Assembly (NCBI GenBank): GCA_947495975.1
Contig: CANMBE010000015.1
Coordinates: forward strand, 1-59,857
From: Ignavibacteria bacterium
Lineage (GTDB): Bacteria > Bacteroidota > Ignavibacteria > Kapaibacteriales > Kapaibacteriaceae
Direction: 5' to 3'
Length of the DNA stretch: 59,857 bases
Part shown: piece by piece, positions 1 to 8,763 of the stretch
Numbering within the stretch: position 1 is the stretch's first letter
Layout: each line of letters begins with the position of its first letter
Notes under the pieces: generated by a model
Told to the model about the DNA's origin: nothing
The model's input: the letters and a program-made list of their open reading frames with translations, nothing else
The model's database searches: none
Made by a program: the position numbers and the translations under genes

Positions 1-1074
1 AACGATGCATACGTGGCATCGAACGAATCAAATACAATGGGCTTCTCAGACTTTCGCAGATCGTATGGAATGATTGGCGTTTTCCTTGATGGCGGTGGTT
101 CTGACATGTACAGCGAACGCACACGCAACAACCTTGTTTCTACAAAATCTACATATGGTATTTTTTTTGATCGTGAGTTTGGAACAAAACCTGCCTCAGC
201 GATTCAAACTGTCGACACCGATGATTCCGTAAAGCCCACGCAGATGCCCCTTGCATCATCGATCGATAGTCTCTTTGTACAAGCATCAGCAGCACCATTG
301 CGATTTCAGCTAAATGTAGAACCTGCCCGTAAACGCATTGGTGAGATGGGCGAAGCTGCTCTGAATTCGCTTGAGCAACATTTTCGTACACTGATGCCAC
401 GCGAACGGCTTACACTTGAGAACGTATTGCCTGTGATCTATGCCTCGTATCCCGACTCCACGTCTCGAGTGTTGCGTAGAGGTTTGATGTCTGACGATGG
501 CGCAGTGGTGAACGTCTGTGCCACCATTGCAGGAAAGGTCAAAGACCGCGAATGCGTGCAGACGCTCATTATAGCCACACTTGATTCATCATGGAAACGT
601 AAAAGACTTGCCGCCTATACGTTGGGCGAGATCGGTGATGAAACGGCACGTCCGGCTCTTGTGAATCTTCTAAAAGATCCACATGCCTATGTTCGTCAAC
701 GATCTGCTTTTGCTCTTGGGCGAATGGGAGTAGGATTTGATTCTTTGCGTAGTACGCTTCAAGACGAAGATCAGATTGCTCGCTATGGCGCCGTGGAGGG
801 TATGGTGCGTGGACCTCGGCGATCTATGTCTTCGATCACTACATGGTTACGAAGTGTGACGGATCCGTATGCGCTTGTCTCCGGTCTTCGTCTCTTTATC
901 AGTGCAGATACAACGGCAAAAGATGTAAAGGCGTTCACTGCATGGCATGCTAGTTCACCCGTATGGGTCCGCGAAGCAGCACGCCGTGTAGCGCCCCAAA
1001 TGTCTGCTTTCTGGCACAATAAGATTATGAACCCTCCAGTTGCCACAAAAAAGAAGTTCAAGAAGAAAACGTGA
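1..1074 (+). CDS. HEAT-repeat protein, C-terminal part (5' end outside window)
   Basis: The frame is open from the first base, so the gene probably starts upstream; the first possible start inside the window is a GTG at 13. The N-terminal part (GFSDFRRSYG, FLDGGGSDMYSE) resembles the Gly/Asp-rich repeats of large Bacteroidota proteins that end in HEAT repeats. Around residues 165-260 are clear HEAT-type helices (AAYTLGEIGD, ALVNLLKDPH, RSAFALGRMG). HEAT arrays are scaffolds for protein binding, and no catalytic motif is visible. The C-terminus is very basic (KKKFKKKT). The stop overlaps the GTG of rqcH by four bases, which suggests co-transcription. The fold is well supported but the cellular role is unknown. 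Confidence 0.7.
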   Translation, partial: NDAYVASNESNTMGFSDFRRSYGMIGVFLDGGGSDMYSERTRNNLVSTKSTYGIFFDREFGTKPASAIQTVDTDDSVKPTQMPLASSIDSLFVQASAAPLRFQLNVEPARKRIGEMGEAALNSLEQHFRTLMPRERLTLENVLPVIYASYPDSTSRVLRRGLMSDDGAVVNVCATIAGKVKDRECVQTLIIATLDSSWKRKRLAAYTLGEIGDETARPALVNLLKDPHAYVRQRSAFALGRMGVGFDSLRSTLQDEDQIARYGAVEGMVRGPRRSMSSITTWLRSVTDPYALVSGLRLFISADTTAKDVKAFTAWHASSPVWVREAARRVAPQMSAFWHNKIMNPPVATKKKFKKKT

Positions 1075-2672
1075 TACGTCACCCCTACACTCTTGAACAC
1101 GTTGCAGCGGCACTCAACACCCGATGGAAAGGGGCTCACCTGGTTGAAGCCTGGTCACAGGAAAAGTTCATTGCAACTTTTGTCTTTGCACGAGGCGATG
1201 AACTTCGAACATTCCATGTTGATGTTTCACCAGATGGCGGAACGATCGTAGAAAGAGACCATGCACGAAGAGCGCGCACGAACACAATAGACATATTTGA
1301 TGATGTCATCGATGATGAAGTTGTCATGGTCACCAAACATCCAGATGACCGCATCATCACCATTTGGTTTGCTGATCATCACCTTCATATTGAGTTGTTT
1401 TCATCCGGCAAGGGCAACATCGTACTTGTGAATCAGGGAATAATCTGCGATGCACTTCGCGAGCGATCTACGCGAGTGAAGTCGACATTCCTTGTGCGCA
1501 CGTTTGTTGGAAAGGAGCCCCTTACCGAATCTGGTCAAACATGTGCACAATCCATGTCCAATTCATCTCTTCGATTGGGCCCACACTATGCCGAAGAGAT
1601 CTGTCATCGATGTAATGTTGTTGATACTGCACTTGTTGAGACCTTCAGCGATGATCAGCGTCTAGAGATTCTCAATACTGCCAACAGTCTTATACGCGAG
1701 TGTGTGGCTTCCACAACATTTCTCCTCCTTCGCAGAGGTGAAGAGATTCTGTTTTCGCTCGTTGAACTTCATGGTTGGACCGTTGCAGACACGTTCTCTG
1801 ATGTACTCGAAACAATTCGTATAACTCTTTCTGAGCGCCGGCGCAGTAAGCTGTTTCATGATAAACAACGCGTAGCCTTGAAGTTGCTAGAGAATGACCT
1901 GAAGAAACTTCAGCGAAGTATTGAGGGGATGACGAGTGATGCCGCTAAGGAAGGTAGGTCCGATAAGTATCGATTGTGGGCAGATCTCTTGCTGTCTCAA
2001 CAAGAAGGTTTTCGCACGGGGCTACGCACCATCACACTTGAAGATATTACAGGCGTCAACATTACGATTCCGCTAAACGTCAACAAGTCTATAATTGATA
2101 ATGCTAACCTGTATTACGATAAGGCCAGATCATCTGCCACGGCAGCACGTTCCCGTGAAGATCGTTTGCCAACCGTTCGAAAGCGTCGAGACGATGTTGC
2201 GCTGAAGATCGAGACGCTTCGATCTGCCACGGTGATCTTTGAACTACAGAATGTAGGACCGTCTGTGAATACTCCAACGCTACCAAATCGTGACGAATCA
2301 CATGGACGCTTTCGCGTCTTTTTTATCGATGACGATCACACGCTCTATGTCGGAAAAAATGCCGCCAACAATGACGAACTCACAATGCGTTTTGCAAAGC
2401 AAAATGATTGGTGGTTTCATGCCCGTGGCGCAAGTGGATCGCATGTTGTTCTTAGAGGCGTTACTTCTGAAAAGATTCCTAAGCCGATTCTAGAGAAGGC
2501 TGCTGCAATTACAGCGTATTATTCTCAAGCGCGGAATGCATCGTACGTTTCCGTTGTCTACACTCAGCGCAAATATGTACGCAAACCCAAGGGGTCGAAT
2601 GTTGGCGCAGTTGTCTTGGAGCGAGAGCAGACCGTGATGGTGAAGCCGTCTCTTACTATCTCAGAATCCTGA
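1071..2672 (+). CDS. rqcH: NFACT family protein, RqcH-like ribosome quality control factor
   Basis: This belongs to the NFACT family (bacterial RqcH, eukaryotic Rqc2/NEMF), formerly annotated as fibronectin-binding proteins. Family members bind stalled 50S-peptidyl-tRNA complexes and recruit tRNA-Ala to add C-terminal alanine tails that mark the peptide for degradation. The N-terminal NFACT-N region is followed by a charged coiled coil (about residues 255-380). The C-terminal NFACT-R domain is clear around residues 415-520, with WWFHARGASGSHVVLR and the usual YYSQARNASYVSVVYTQ and RKPKGSNVGAV segments. At 533 residues it is slightly shorter than typical (about 560-580). The GTG start overlaps the preceding stop by four bases. 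The 3' end overlaps the convergent T9SS gene by 17 bp. Confidence 0.85.
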   Translation: MIRHPYTLEHVAAALNTRWKGAHLVEAWSQEKFIATFVFARGDELRTFHVDVSPDGGTIVERDHARRARTNTIDIFDDVIDDEVVMVTKHPDDRIITIWFADHHLHIELFSSGKGNIVLVNQGIICDALRERSTRVKSTFLVRTFVGKEPLTESGQTCAQSMSNSSLRLGPHYAEEICHRCNVVDTALVETFSDDQRLEILNTANSLIRECVASTTFLLLRRGEEILFSLVELHGWTVADTFSDVLETIRITLSERRRSKLFHDKQRVALKLLENDLKKLQRSIEGMTSDAAKEGRSDKYRLWADLLLSQQEGFRTGLRTITLEDITGVNITIPLNVNKSIIDNANLYYDKARSSATAARSREDRLPTVRKRRDDVALKIETLRSATVIFELQNVGPSVNTPTLPNRDESHGRFRVFFIDDDHTLYVGKNAANNDELTMRFAKQNDWWFHARGASGSHVVLRGVTSEKIPKPILEKAAAITAYYSQARNASYVSVVYTQRKYVRKPKGSNVGAVVLEREQTVMVKPSLTISES

Positions 2673-5600
2673 ACAGTGTGCGCGTGTTATGCACTTCGAG
2701 CAGGTACACGCCTGTTGGCAGCCATCGCACATCATAAAATGTGCTGGTGACTTCAGCACTAGTTTCTACTCTGCGCAGTGCGCCACGTCCATCATAGATA
2801 CGAAACTCAGAATACGGTTTTTGACTTGTTACAATGAGAATGTCAGAGGTTGGTTGTGGTGCGAGAGTCACAGTCTCTTGCTGCTTGAGTTCTTCTACCC
2901 CCACGGTACCGCCTACAACACCAAAAGCCCACTGATGTGGCGCAGAAACGCCCCTACTAAACTTCGTTCGCAGTGTTTGTTCTCTCTTGTCGTAAACGCT
3001 TGATGGCTCCGTGAATGAATTGGCCCAGCCACTTCCTGTGCTCCACCCTTGTCTTGTATACGCGCTGAAGCCTAATCCTGTCACACCGGAAGTGTCAAAG
3101 AGTTTTGATGTATTCGTCCAGACCATTTCTATTTCATGAGCTCTGTCATCTACTCCAAATACATCAAGTATCCAGTATCTATTAGGGATGAAATCTACCA
3201 TTGGTGGCATTACATCTGGTTGCACAAGCATTCGAGTTAGCAGCACCTGTCCACCATCGGCGTTATTCGTCAGATCGAGTTCGTCACCGAGTTCATCGAA
3301 GATTATTCGATGAACATCAGATTGCATTTCTTCAAGGTCGCTTTCCGCGTCTCCTACCAGTGCTCCTGAGCGCACGATAGAAGCGCCAGATTCGCGTACT
3401 CCATCTCTTGCAGCCACTTTGTCAAATACTGCATGAGAGAAACTCTCGTTGAACTGATAATAGAGTAGCAGACCTGGCTCGTCTTTACGTTTTGACTTAT
3501 GCATTCCTCTACGAACTTCACTTTGTGTGAGCTTGCGGTCATAGAATGCTACTTCATCAATGTGACCATTGAAATTTCGCGACGGCCAATCATGATATGT
3601 GCCAAGCTTCAAAACAAGAGTAGCTAGATTTTGCTCAGGCATTTTCATGAAGTCCGTTCTGCCAACTCCATTGACGTAAACCGTTGCACCATTAGAATCT
3701 ACGGTGAGCGCTACATGTGACCATTCACCAGGCTTAACAACAAGCCCTGAGCTCCACCACCAATGTCCGTCTTTCCACAAATAGCCTAGTTCATTTTTCT
3801 CGTTGACAAACTGCATCCCAATCTCTTGCTCACCCCCCTGCTCATCATCTGTGCATAAGATGGCAGAAAAACTTGGCTGCATACCAATAGGTTTTACCCA
3901 CGCAGTAAAGGAGAATTCATTTGTTATACTCGCGATTCGGCTTAGAGTAACATAGTCGTCTGGGTCTGTCAGGTTTACGGCATTGCCTGCTGTTTTATCA
4001 AATCCATCACATTGACTTGGTAACACAACAATTGCTCGCTTTTCTGACGCCGTATCGCTGCCGTGCTCGTTAGAAACAATGAGTGAAACATCATACACGC
4101 CCGGTGTGTTGTAGCGGACGTCTACAATGTGCGCCGATGATGTTGCAGGTTCACCACCAGGGAACAACCATTGCCTATTGAAACCCATGGACTCAAGTGC
4201 GGCTGATCTACATCCGAATCGAATTGGGGTTCTATTGCAGGCAACGGTATCTGCATCCCGAGAGATAAGCGCACGCGGCGATGATTGTGACGATAGGTCA
4301 ATCTGCCACAGTCCACGCAATGTAGCAGCACGTAAAACAGCATGTGGAGCATCGATGTGCAGAAAGTTTATATCGGTGATTGGCATCGCAGTGCCAAATT
4401 TTTGCCATCCATCTTTTGGTGTCCACTGGTAAACACCGAATGACGTGCCTACGTATAGTTCTTCAGTACATCCCCTTCGAGAAATGATGGTCTTGATGGC
4501 AAAAGATGGAAGCCCGGCAGACATATCAGTCCACGTTCTACCGCCATCCGTTGATTCGGCTACCTTCATTTTATTTTGTTGTCCACCGAACGCTACATAG
4601 ATATGATCCGGATCATCATGCGCGAATGCCATATCCTGCATCCCCTGACTCTTATGCACAGACGGAGCTGGAGTAACATCCTTCCAAGATATTCCTTGAT
4701 CGGTGCTTCTCCATAGTCCTTGATCAGCCAGCACCAAAAGATGATTGCCGTCTTCGGGATACATGCGCACACGGTAGACCCAATTAGAGAACTGGCGAAG
4801 TGTTGACCACGAATCTGCATTGTCTCTACTAATAACAACGCGTTGTTTGTCGTGGTCACATGCAACAAGGGTATTGAAATGATGAGGGTCGATGCAAATG
4901 TTCGAAAATGACAAGTAGCCAAGATCGATTCCGAGATCTTGCGCTTGAGGTGGTACAAGCTTTGTCTTTGTGCGCCGCCCACGAACACTCGTCCACGGTT
5001 TAGCATATATCCACTCTGCTGCCAACGGATTCACGTTGGCTCCCATCGCATCGGCGCCTGACCATGCATACCAACCGTCAATAAGCTTCGATGGGTCGTA
5101 TACGGTTGTATCTCGAATGAAGATCGGCAGGTGATATGCGCCAAGGGCCATAACGCGTCCATCGTGCGATTGATCAAAGCCCCATATCTCCATTGCTGAG
5201 ATTCCAAAACTCCGATTTTGAATGGTAGTCCCTCGGTCTAAACTTCGAGTAACACCTCCATCATGTGTTAACCAAAGCGCATCGCCATGAATTGAAACCG
5301 ACTGTATATCATAATGCATGGGTGGCAATACGCTCCATGTTCGCCCACCATCCGTTGAGCGATATGGGAATACACCAGCCGCTACCATAAATGACGTATC
5401 AATAGATGAAACTGCAAACCCCATATCCCAGGTGATTTGCCCAAGACCGTTTCCCGTTGCATCATAGTCAAAGAGATTCACGTTTGTCATTGCGTTTGCT
5501 GGCTCAGGACCGTCCACATTACCGCAACACCGATGTTCAAATGTTGCACCCTCGTCAACCGATACATACAGACCATACACACCGCTTACGTCATCTCTTA

Positions 5601-6651
5601 TTCCTCCACCGATCAATACCGACACAAATCGCGGAGCTGATGTACTGACTGCAAGTAACCCTCGTGCCATTACGTGACCGTTCATCACTTGAGGATATCC
5701 TTCACCTACCACGTCAAACTTTACGCCCGAGCCAGTTGATCGCACAAAGGCGATATGTCCGCCTTGCTGAACCAAGCCATAGACGATCTCGTTTTTCGTT
5801 GGATGCCATTGTACGTCCCACCACGTGCCACTGTAACTACCTGCTGATGCCCACGTTGATCCTCCGTTGGTAGAAAGAAATAGTCTACCGAGTGTTGCAA
5901 TCACTACACGTTTTGAATCTGTTGGCGAAACAGCGCATTGGTCCACGCCAACCGCTGTTGCAAGACCAACATCTCCAACAAGCGGAGTCTTGGTAAAGGT
6001 GAGCCCCTTATCGCTAGAAATAAAAAGTCCAGCATCAGTTGCTGCATAAATAGTGGTGCCAGACATCGCTAGTCGCCATACTGCCTGTATGGGGTGCTCT
6101 AGCGCAACATTTGTCCACGAGGAGCCTGCATTTGTAGATCTCCAAATGCCAGAAGAAATCGTTCCAATAACAACAAGGTCTGGATTGTTCTGTTCAACAA
6201 CGTGGCACCGAACAACACCAATTCCCATCGAACCTGTAGCCATTTTGGCGGCTGAGTCCCACGCAAAAGGTCCAATTGGTGTCCAAACATTTGCGCTAAG
6301 GGTCGCATCATTACGCTTTAACTCAGCAACGTACGCATCAACATCTTTTGTGAACGGAGCAACTCGATCAACGTTTCCATTCGCGTCGGCAAATGCTCTG
6401 CGTTTTGCAATCCATTTAGTTGCTTCGCTCCACTCTGTGCTCAGTGACGATGAAATAGCCGTTGAATCAAGTCGCAGTGCGTTAATCACATCGAATACAT
6501 TACGATGTTCGGCTTTCACCATTTTATACCACCGTGACGAGCGATGAGCCGGTATGGAGCGCCGCGACTCATTCTCAAATTGCTGTGCCGAACAAAAGGA
6601 CAGTTGCCCAATCATACACACAATTAACAGGCAACTCTTAGTCAGCAGCAT
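2656..6651 (-). CDS. Secreted beta-propeller/PKD/LamG protein with T9SS sorting domain
   Basis: This is a large surface or secreted protein of 1331 residues. It has a Sec signal peptide (MLLTKSCLLIVCMIGQLSFC, cleavage probably near SAQ). Residues roughly 145-790 contain many BNR/sialidase-like Asp-box repeats (WRSTNAGSSW, FLSTNGGSTW, YRSTDGGRTW, AESTDGGRTW), the pattern of VPS10/sortilin-type propellers. A PKD domain follows at about 800-880, and a LamG/concanavalin-like domain at about 885-1065 (FSFTAWVKP, GEWSHVALTVDSNGATVYVNG). The last 80 residues form a T9SS type A sorting domain (LAPQPTSDILIV, YDGRGALRR, LPTGVYLLEV). No catalytic sialidase residues are evident, so adhesion or glycan binding is more likely than hydrolysis, which is inference. 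The gene lies 6 bp downstream of the PorE-like gene and may be co-transcribed with it. Confidence 0.8.
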   Translation of the reverse strand: MLLTKSCLLIVCMIGQLSFCSAQQFENESRRSIPAHRSSRWYKMVKAEHRNVFDVINALRLDSTAISSSLSTEWSEATKWIAKRRAFADANGNVDRVAPFTKDVDAYVAELKRNDATLSANVWTPIGPFAWDSAAKMATGSMGIGVVRCHVVEQNNPDLVVIGTISSGIWRSTNAGSSWTNVALEHPIQAVWRLAMSGTTIYAATDAGLFISSDKGLTFTKTPLVGDVGLATAVGVDQCAVSPTDSKRVVIATLGRLFLSTNGGSTWASAGSYSGTWWDVQWHPTKNEIVYGLVQQGGHIAFVRSTGSGVKFDVVGEGYPQVMNGHVMARGLLAVSTSAPRFVSVLIGGGIRDDVSGVYGLYVSVDEGATFEHRCCGNVDGPEPANAMTNVNLFDYDATGNGLGQITWDMGFAVSSIDTSFMVAAGVFPYRSTDGGRTWSVLPPMHYDIQSVSIHGDALWLTHDGGVTRSLDRGTTIQNRSFGISAMEIWGFDQSHDGRVMALGAYHLPIFIRDTTVYDPSKLIDGWYAWSGADAMGANVNPLAAEWIYAKPWTSVRGRRTKTKLVPPQAQDLGIDLGYLSFSNICIDPHHFNTLVACDHDKQRVVISRDNADSWSTLRQFSNWVYRVRMYPEDGNHLLVLADQGLWRSTDQGISWKDVTPAPSVHKSQGMQDMAFAHDDPDHIYVAFGGQQNKMKVAESTDGGRTWTDMSAGLPSFAIKTIISRRGCTEELYVGTSFGVYQWTPKDGWQKFGTAMPITDINFLHIDAPHAVLRAATLRGLWQIDLSSQSSPRALISRDADTVACNRTPIRFGCRSAALESMGFNRQWLFPGGEPATSSAHIVDVRYNTPGVYDVSLIVSNEHGSDTASEKRAIVVLPSQCDGFDKTAGNAVNLTDPDDYVTLSRIASITNEFSFTAWVKPIGMQPSFSAILCTDDEQGGEQEIGMQFVNEKNELGYLWKDGHWWWSSGLVVKPGEWSHVALTVDSNGATVYVNGVGRTDFMKMPEQNLATLVLKLGTYHDWPSRNFNGHIDEVAFYDRKLTQSEVRRGMHKSKRKDEPGLLLYYQFNESFSHAVFDKVAARDGVRESGASIVRSGALVGDAESDLEEMQSDVHRIIFDELGDELDLTNNADGGQVLLTRMLVQPDVMPPMVDFIPNRYWILDVFGVDDRAHEIEMVWTNTSKLFDTSGVTGLGFSAYTRQGWSTGSGWANSFTEPSSVYDKREQTLRTKFSRGVSAPHQWAFGVVGGTVGVEELKQQETVTLAPQPTSDILIVTSQKPYSEFRIYDGRGALRRVETSAEVTSTFYDVRWLPTGVYLLEVHNTRTLFRILR

Positions 6652-6657
6652 GTGTTC

Positions 6658-8763
6658 CTACATCGAGAGGATTTTAAACTCTACACGTCTGTTTCTTTGT
6701 CTTCCTTCTTCAGAAACATTTGGGGCAAGGGGCTTTGTTTTACCGTAGCCAACGGCCTTCATCCGAGCGTCAGCCACACTACGCCCCTGAAGATACAGCT
6801 TGACGGCGTTGACGCGCTCCTGCGATAACACTTTGTTGGCAGCATCTCCACCAACGTTATCGGTATGCCCAGAAAGCTCAATCGTGATCTTTGGACTTTC
6901 TACGAGAAATTGCGCTAGGCGGTCGAGCTCGGCAAATGACTCCTGACGCAGATCAGCCTTGCCAAAATCGAAAAAAAGATTGTTGAGAACGATAGTCTCA
7001 TTTTTTCTAATCGGTACAAGAAAGAGATCTCTTGTGAGCTCTGCGTAATCGGTAAGATTTCTTGTATCAAGCCTATCACTCACAGGATAATATCCTGGCG
7101 CCTCGGCACGGAATCCATACAGGTCACCGGCAGGCAGCACAATCTTATACGCTCCTTGATCGGGCTCAGAGCGTGCTATCCCAATAATCTTGCTCTTGGT
7201 GAGGCTTTCGTATTCAACGTTGGTTGCGATAGGCTTCTTTGTGGAAGCATCAATAACCCTACCACTTACAAGGACAACGGGGTTTGGCTGTACGCCCTTC
7301 GTGAGCTTAATGCGATAGAGATCTGCGCTTCCGTTTTCTGGGTTCATACCGCAGAGATATGCATAGTCCCCACGAGCAGGCACAGTATAGTAGGCATCCC
7401 ACTCAGGAGAGTTGATCGATGGCCCAAGATTTTTTGGTTCACTCCAGCGGGTCCACGTATCATCAAGTCTACGCGTCATCCATATGTCCACGCCACCAAA
7501 TCCGCGCCGCCCGTCGCTCGCAAAGTAAAGGGTTGCTCCGTCGGCAGCAAGAAAGGGCGACATCTCACTGCCCCATGTATTGATGTTTGGACCACAACTC
7601 GTAGGTACCGAAAATGTACCGTCCGATTTACGTCGCGAAAAATAGAGGTCTTTCTGACCCCGAGAGTCATCGCGCTGGATTGCCATCATGAGAACCATGC
7701 CACTTGGATCTAGGCATGACTCAGAAAAACGATGTCGGTTGTAATAATTATCAATCCGCACTTCTTTTGGAATAGACCAACCTTGCGATGTCTTAACGGA
7801 GGATGAAACACCAGCACCCCGTGGCCTACCCGTGTTCGAATACGTATTACCTAACAGTACAGAATTTTCGTCGGGAGAAATACTAATAAGAAAATTTGCG
7901 CCTTCATTGTTTAGGGGGCTTCCCGCGTTTTGTGCCGTACCCCATGACCCGTCCTTCTGTAGATCTGTATACCAGATATCCTCCGTTGTAGTGTCGCCCA
8001 TGTTTCCACTAAACGGATACCTACCAAAATAGAGTCGCTTACCATTGGCAGTAATAACCGGAGACAGATCGCCACCTGAGCAGTTCACTCCAGAACCAAG
8101 ACTAATTCTTGGAACATTGATCGGATGATCATCTGCCAAGACTATGGGTTTAGGCACCTGTTTAATGACGAAATCGTCGACCTCGATCTTCATCTTATTG
8201 TTCAGAACCACACCGAGGTTGCCACCGCTAATGGCGAGGTTCTCAAAGCCAACGATTGTTGTGCCGTCCAAAAGCAGACTCATTCCCGAGCCGCGTTTGC
8301 GTACAATTATTGTATGCCATGTGCCGAGTGGTGGAATACCAACAATTGGGGTCCAACCGATCACATCTGTTTGCTGACCAGCGCGCCCGGTATAAATCTT
8401 GTAATGCCCATCGGCTGAGACAATGACGCCATTGAAATTCTGTGCGTCGCCCGCACCCCAAGCAATTCCATAGCCGTGATTGGTGACGCCGGATATCTGG
8501 CGGACCTTCATTTCTATGTCATAATCGGCATCATAGTCAACAAAGGCACTCGTCTCGATGTACCATTCGTTGGATTGTGGAATTCTGTCAATGGTGTAGA
8601 TGCCGTTTGCAATTGTTGCACTACCATTTGACCAATTGCCAACCTTCCAATGCCCCTTATTGTCAGTAAAATCATCGCGGTAGACCTCGCTGATTCCTTG
8701 CGCCTGGGCCAATAATGAACCTAGCACGAAAACGACAAACGACAGATTAAACACGGAGATCAT
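6658..8763 (-). CDS. PorE-like outer-membrane protein: LamG-like, PD40 propeller, CRD and OmpA domains
   Basis: This 701-residue protein has a signal peptide ending near LLAQAQG. An N-terminal beta-sandwich (residues about 25-200; RDDFTDNKGHW, GTWHTIIVRKRGSGMSLLLDG) resembles DUF1080/LamG folds. PD40/WD40-like repeats follow at about 225-490 (PVITANGKRLYFGR, MSPFLAADGATLYFASDGRR), then a carboxypeptidase-regulatory-like domain (SGRVIDASTKKPIA, about 495-580). The C-terminal OmpA peptidoglycan-binding domain is clear (FFDFGKADL, ELSGHTDNVG, QRNRRVEFKIL). The propeller, CRD and OmpA order matches PorE of the T9SS of Porphyromonas, but the TPR part of PorE is replaced by a beta-sandwich. Its start overlaps the stop of speA by four bases, so they are translationally coupled. 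The architecture is sure; T9SS membership is inference. Confidence 0.75.
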   Translation of the reverse strand: MISVFNLSFVVFVLGSLLAQAQGISEVYRDDFTDNKGHWKVGNWSNGSATIANGIYTIDRIPQSNEWYIETSAFVDYDADYDIEMKVRQISGVTNHGYGIAWGAGDAQNFNGVIVSADGHYKIYTGRAGQQTDVIGWTPIVGIPPLGTWHTIIVRKRGSGMSLLLDGTTIVGFENLAISGGNLGVVLNNKMKIEVDDFVIKQVPKPIVLADDHPINVPRISLGSGVNCSGGDLSPVITANGKRLYFGRYPFSGNMGDTTTEDIWYTDLQKDGSWGTAQNAGSPLNNEGANFLISISPDENSVLLGNTYSNTGRPRGAGVSSSVKTSQGWSIPKEVRIDNYYNRHRFSESCLDPSGMVLMMAIQRDDSRGQKDLYFSRRKSDGTFSVPTSCGPNINTWGSEMSPFLAADGATLYFASDGRRGFGGVDIWMTRRLDDTWTRWSEPKNLGPSINSPEWDAYYTVPARGDYAYLCGMNPENGSADLYRIKLTKGVQPNPVVLVSGRVIDASTKKPIATNVEYESLTKSKIIGIARSEPDQGAYKIVLPAGDLYGFRAEAPGYYPVSDRLDTRNLTDYAELTRDLFLVPIRKNETIVLNNLFFDFGKADLRQESFAELDRLAQFLVESPKITIELSGHTDNVGGDAANKVLSQERVNAVKLYLQGRSVADARMKAVGYGKTKPLAPNVSEEGRQRNRRVEFKILSM

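Noticed and set aside
2656-6651. Sialidase activity for the BNR-repeat protein
   Set aside because: Asp-box repeats are shared by many propellers; no catalytic Arg triad, Tyr/Glu pair could be recognised.
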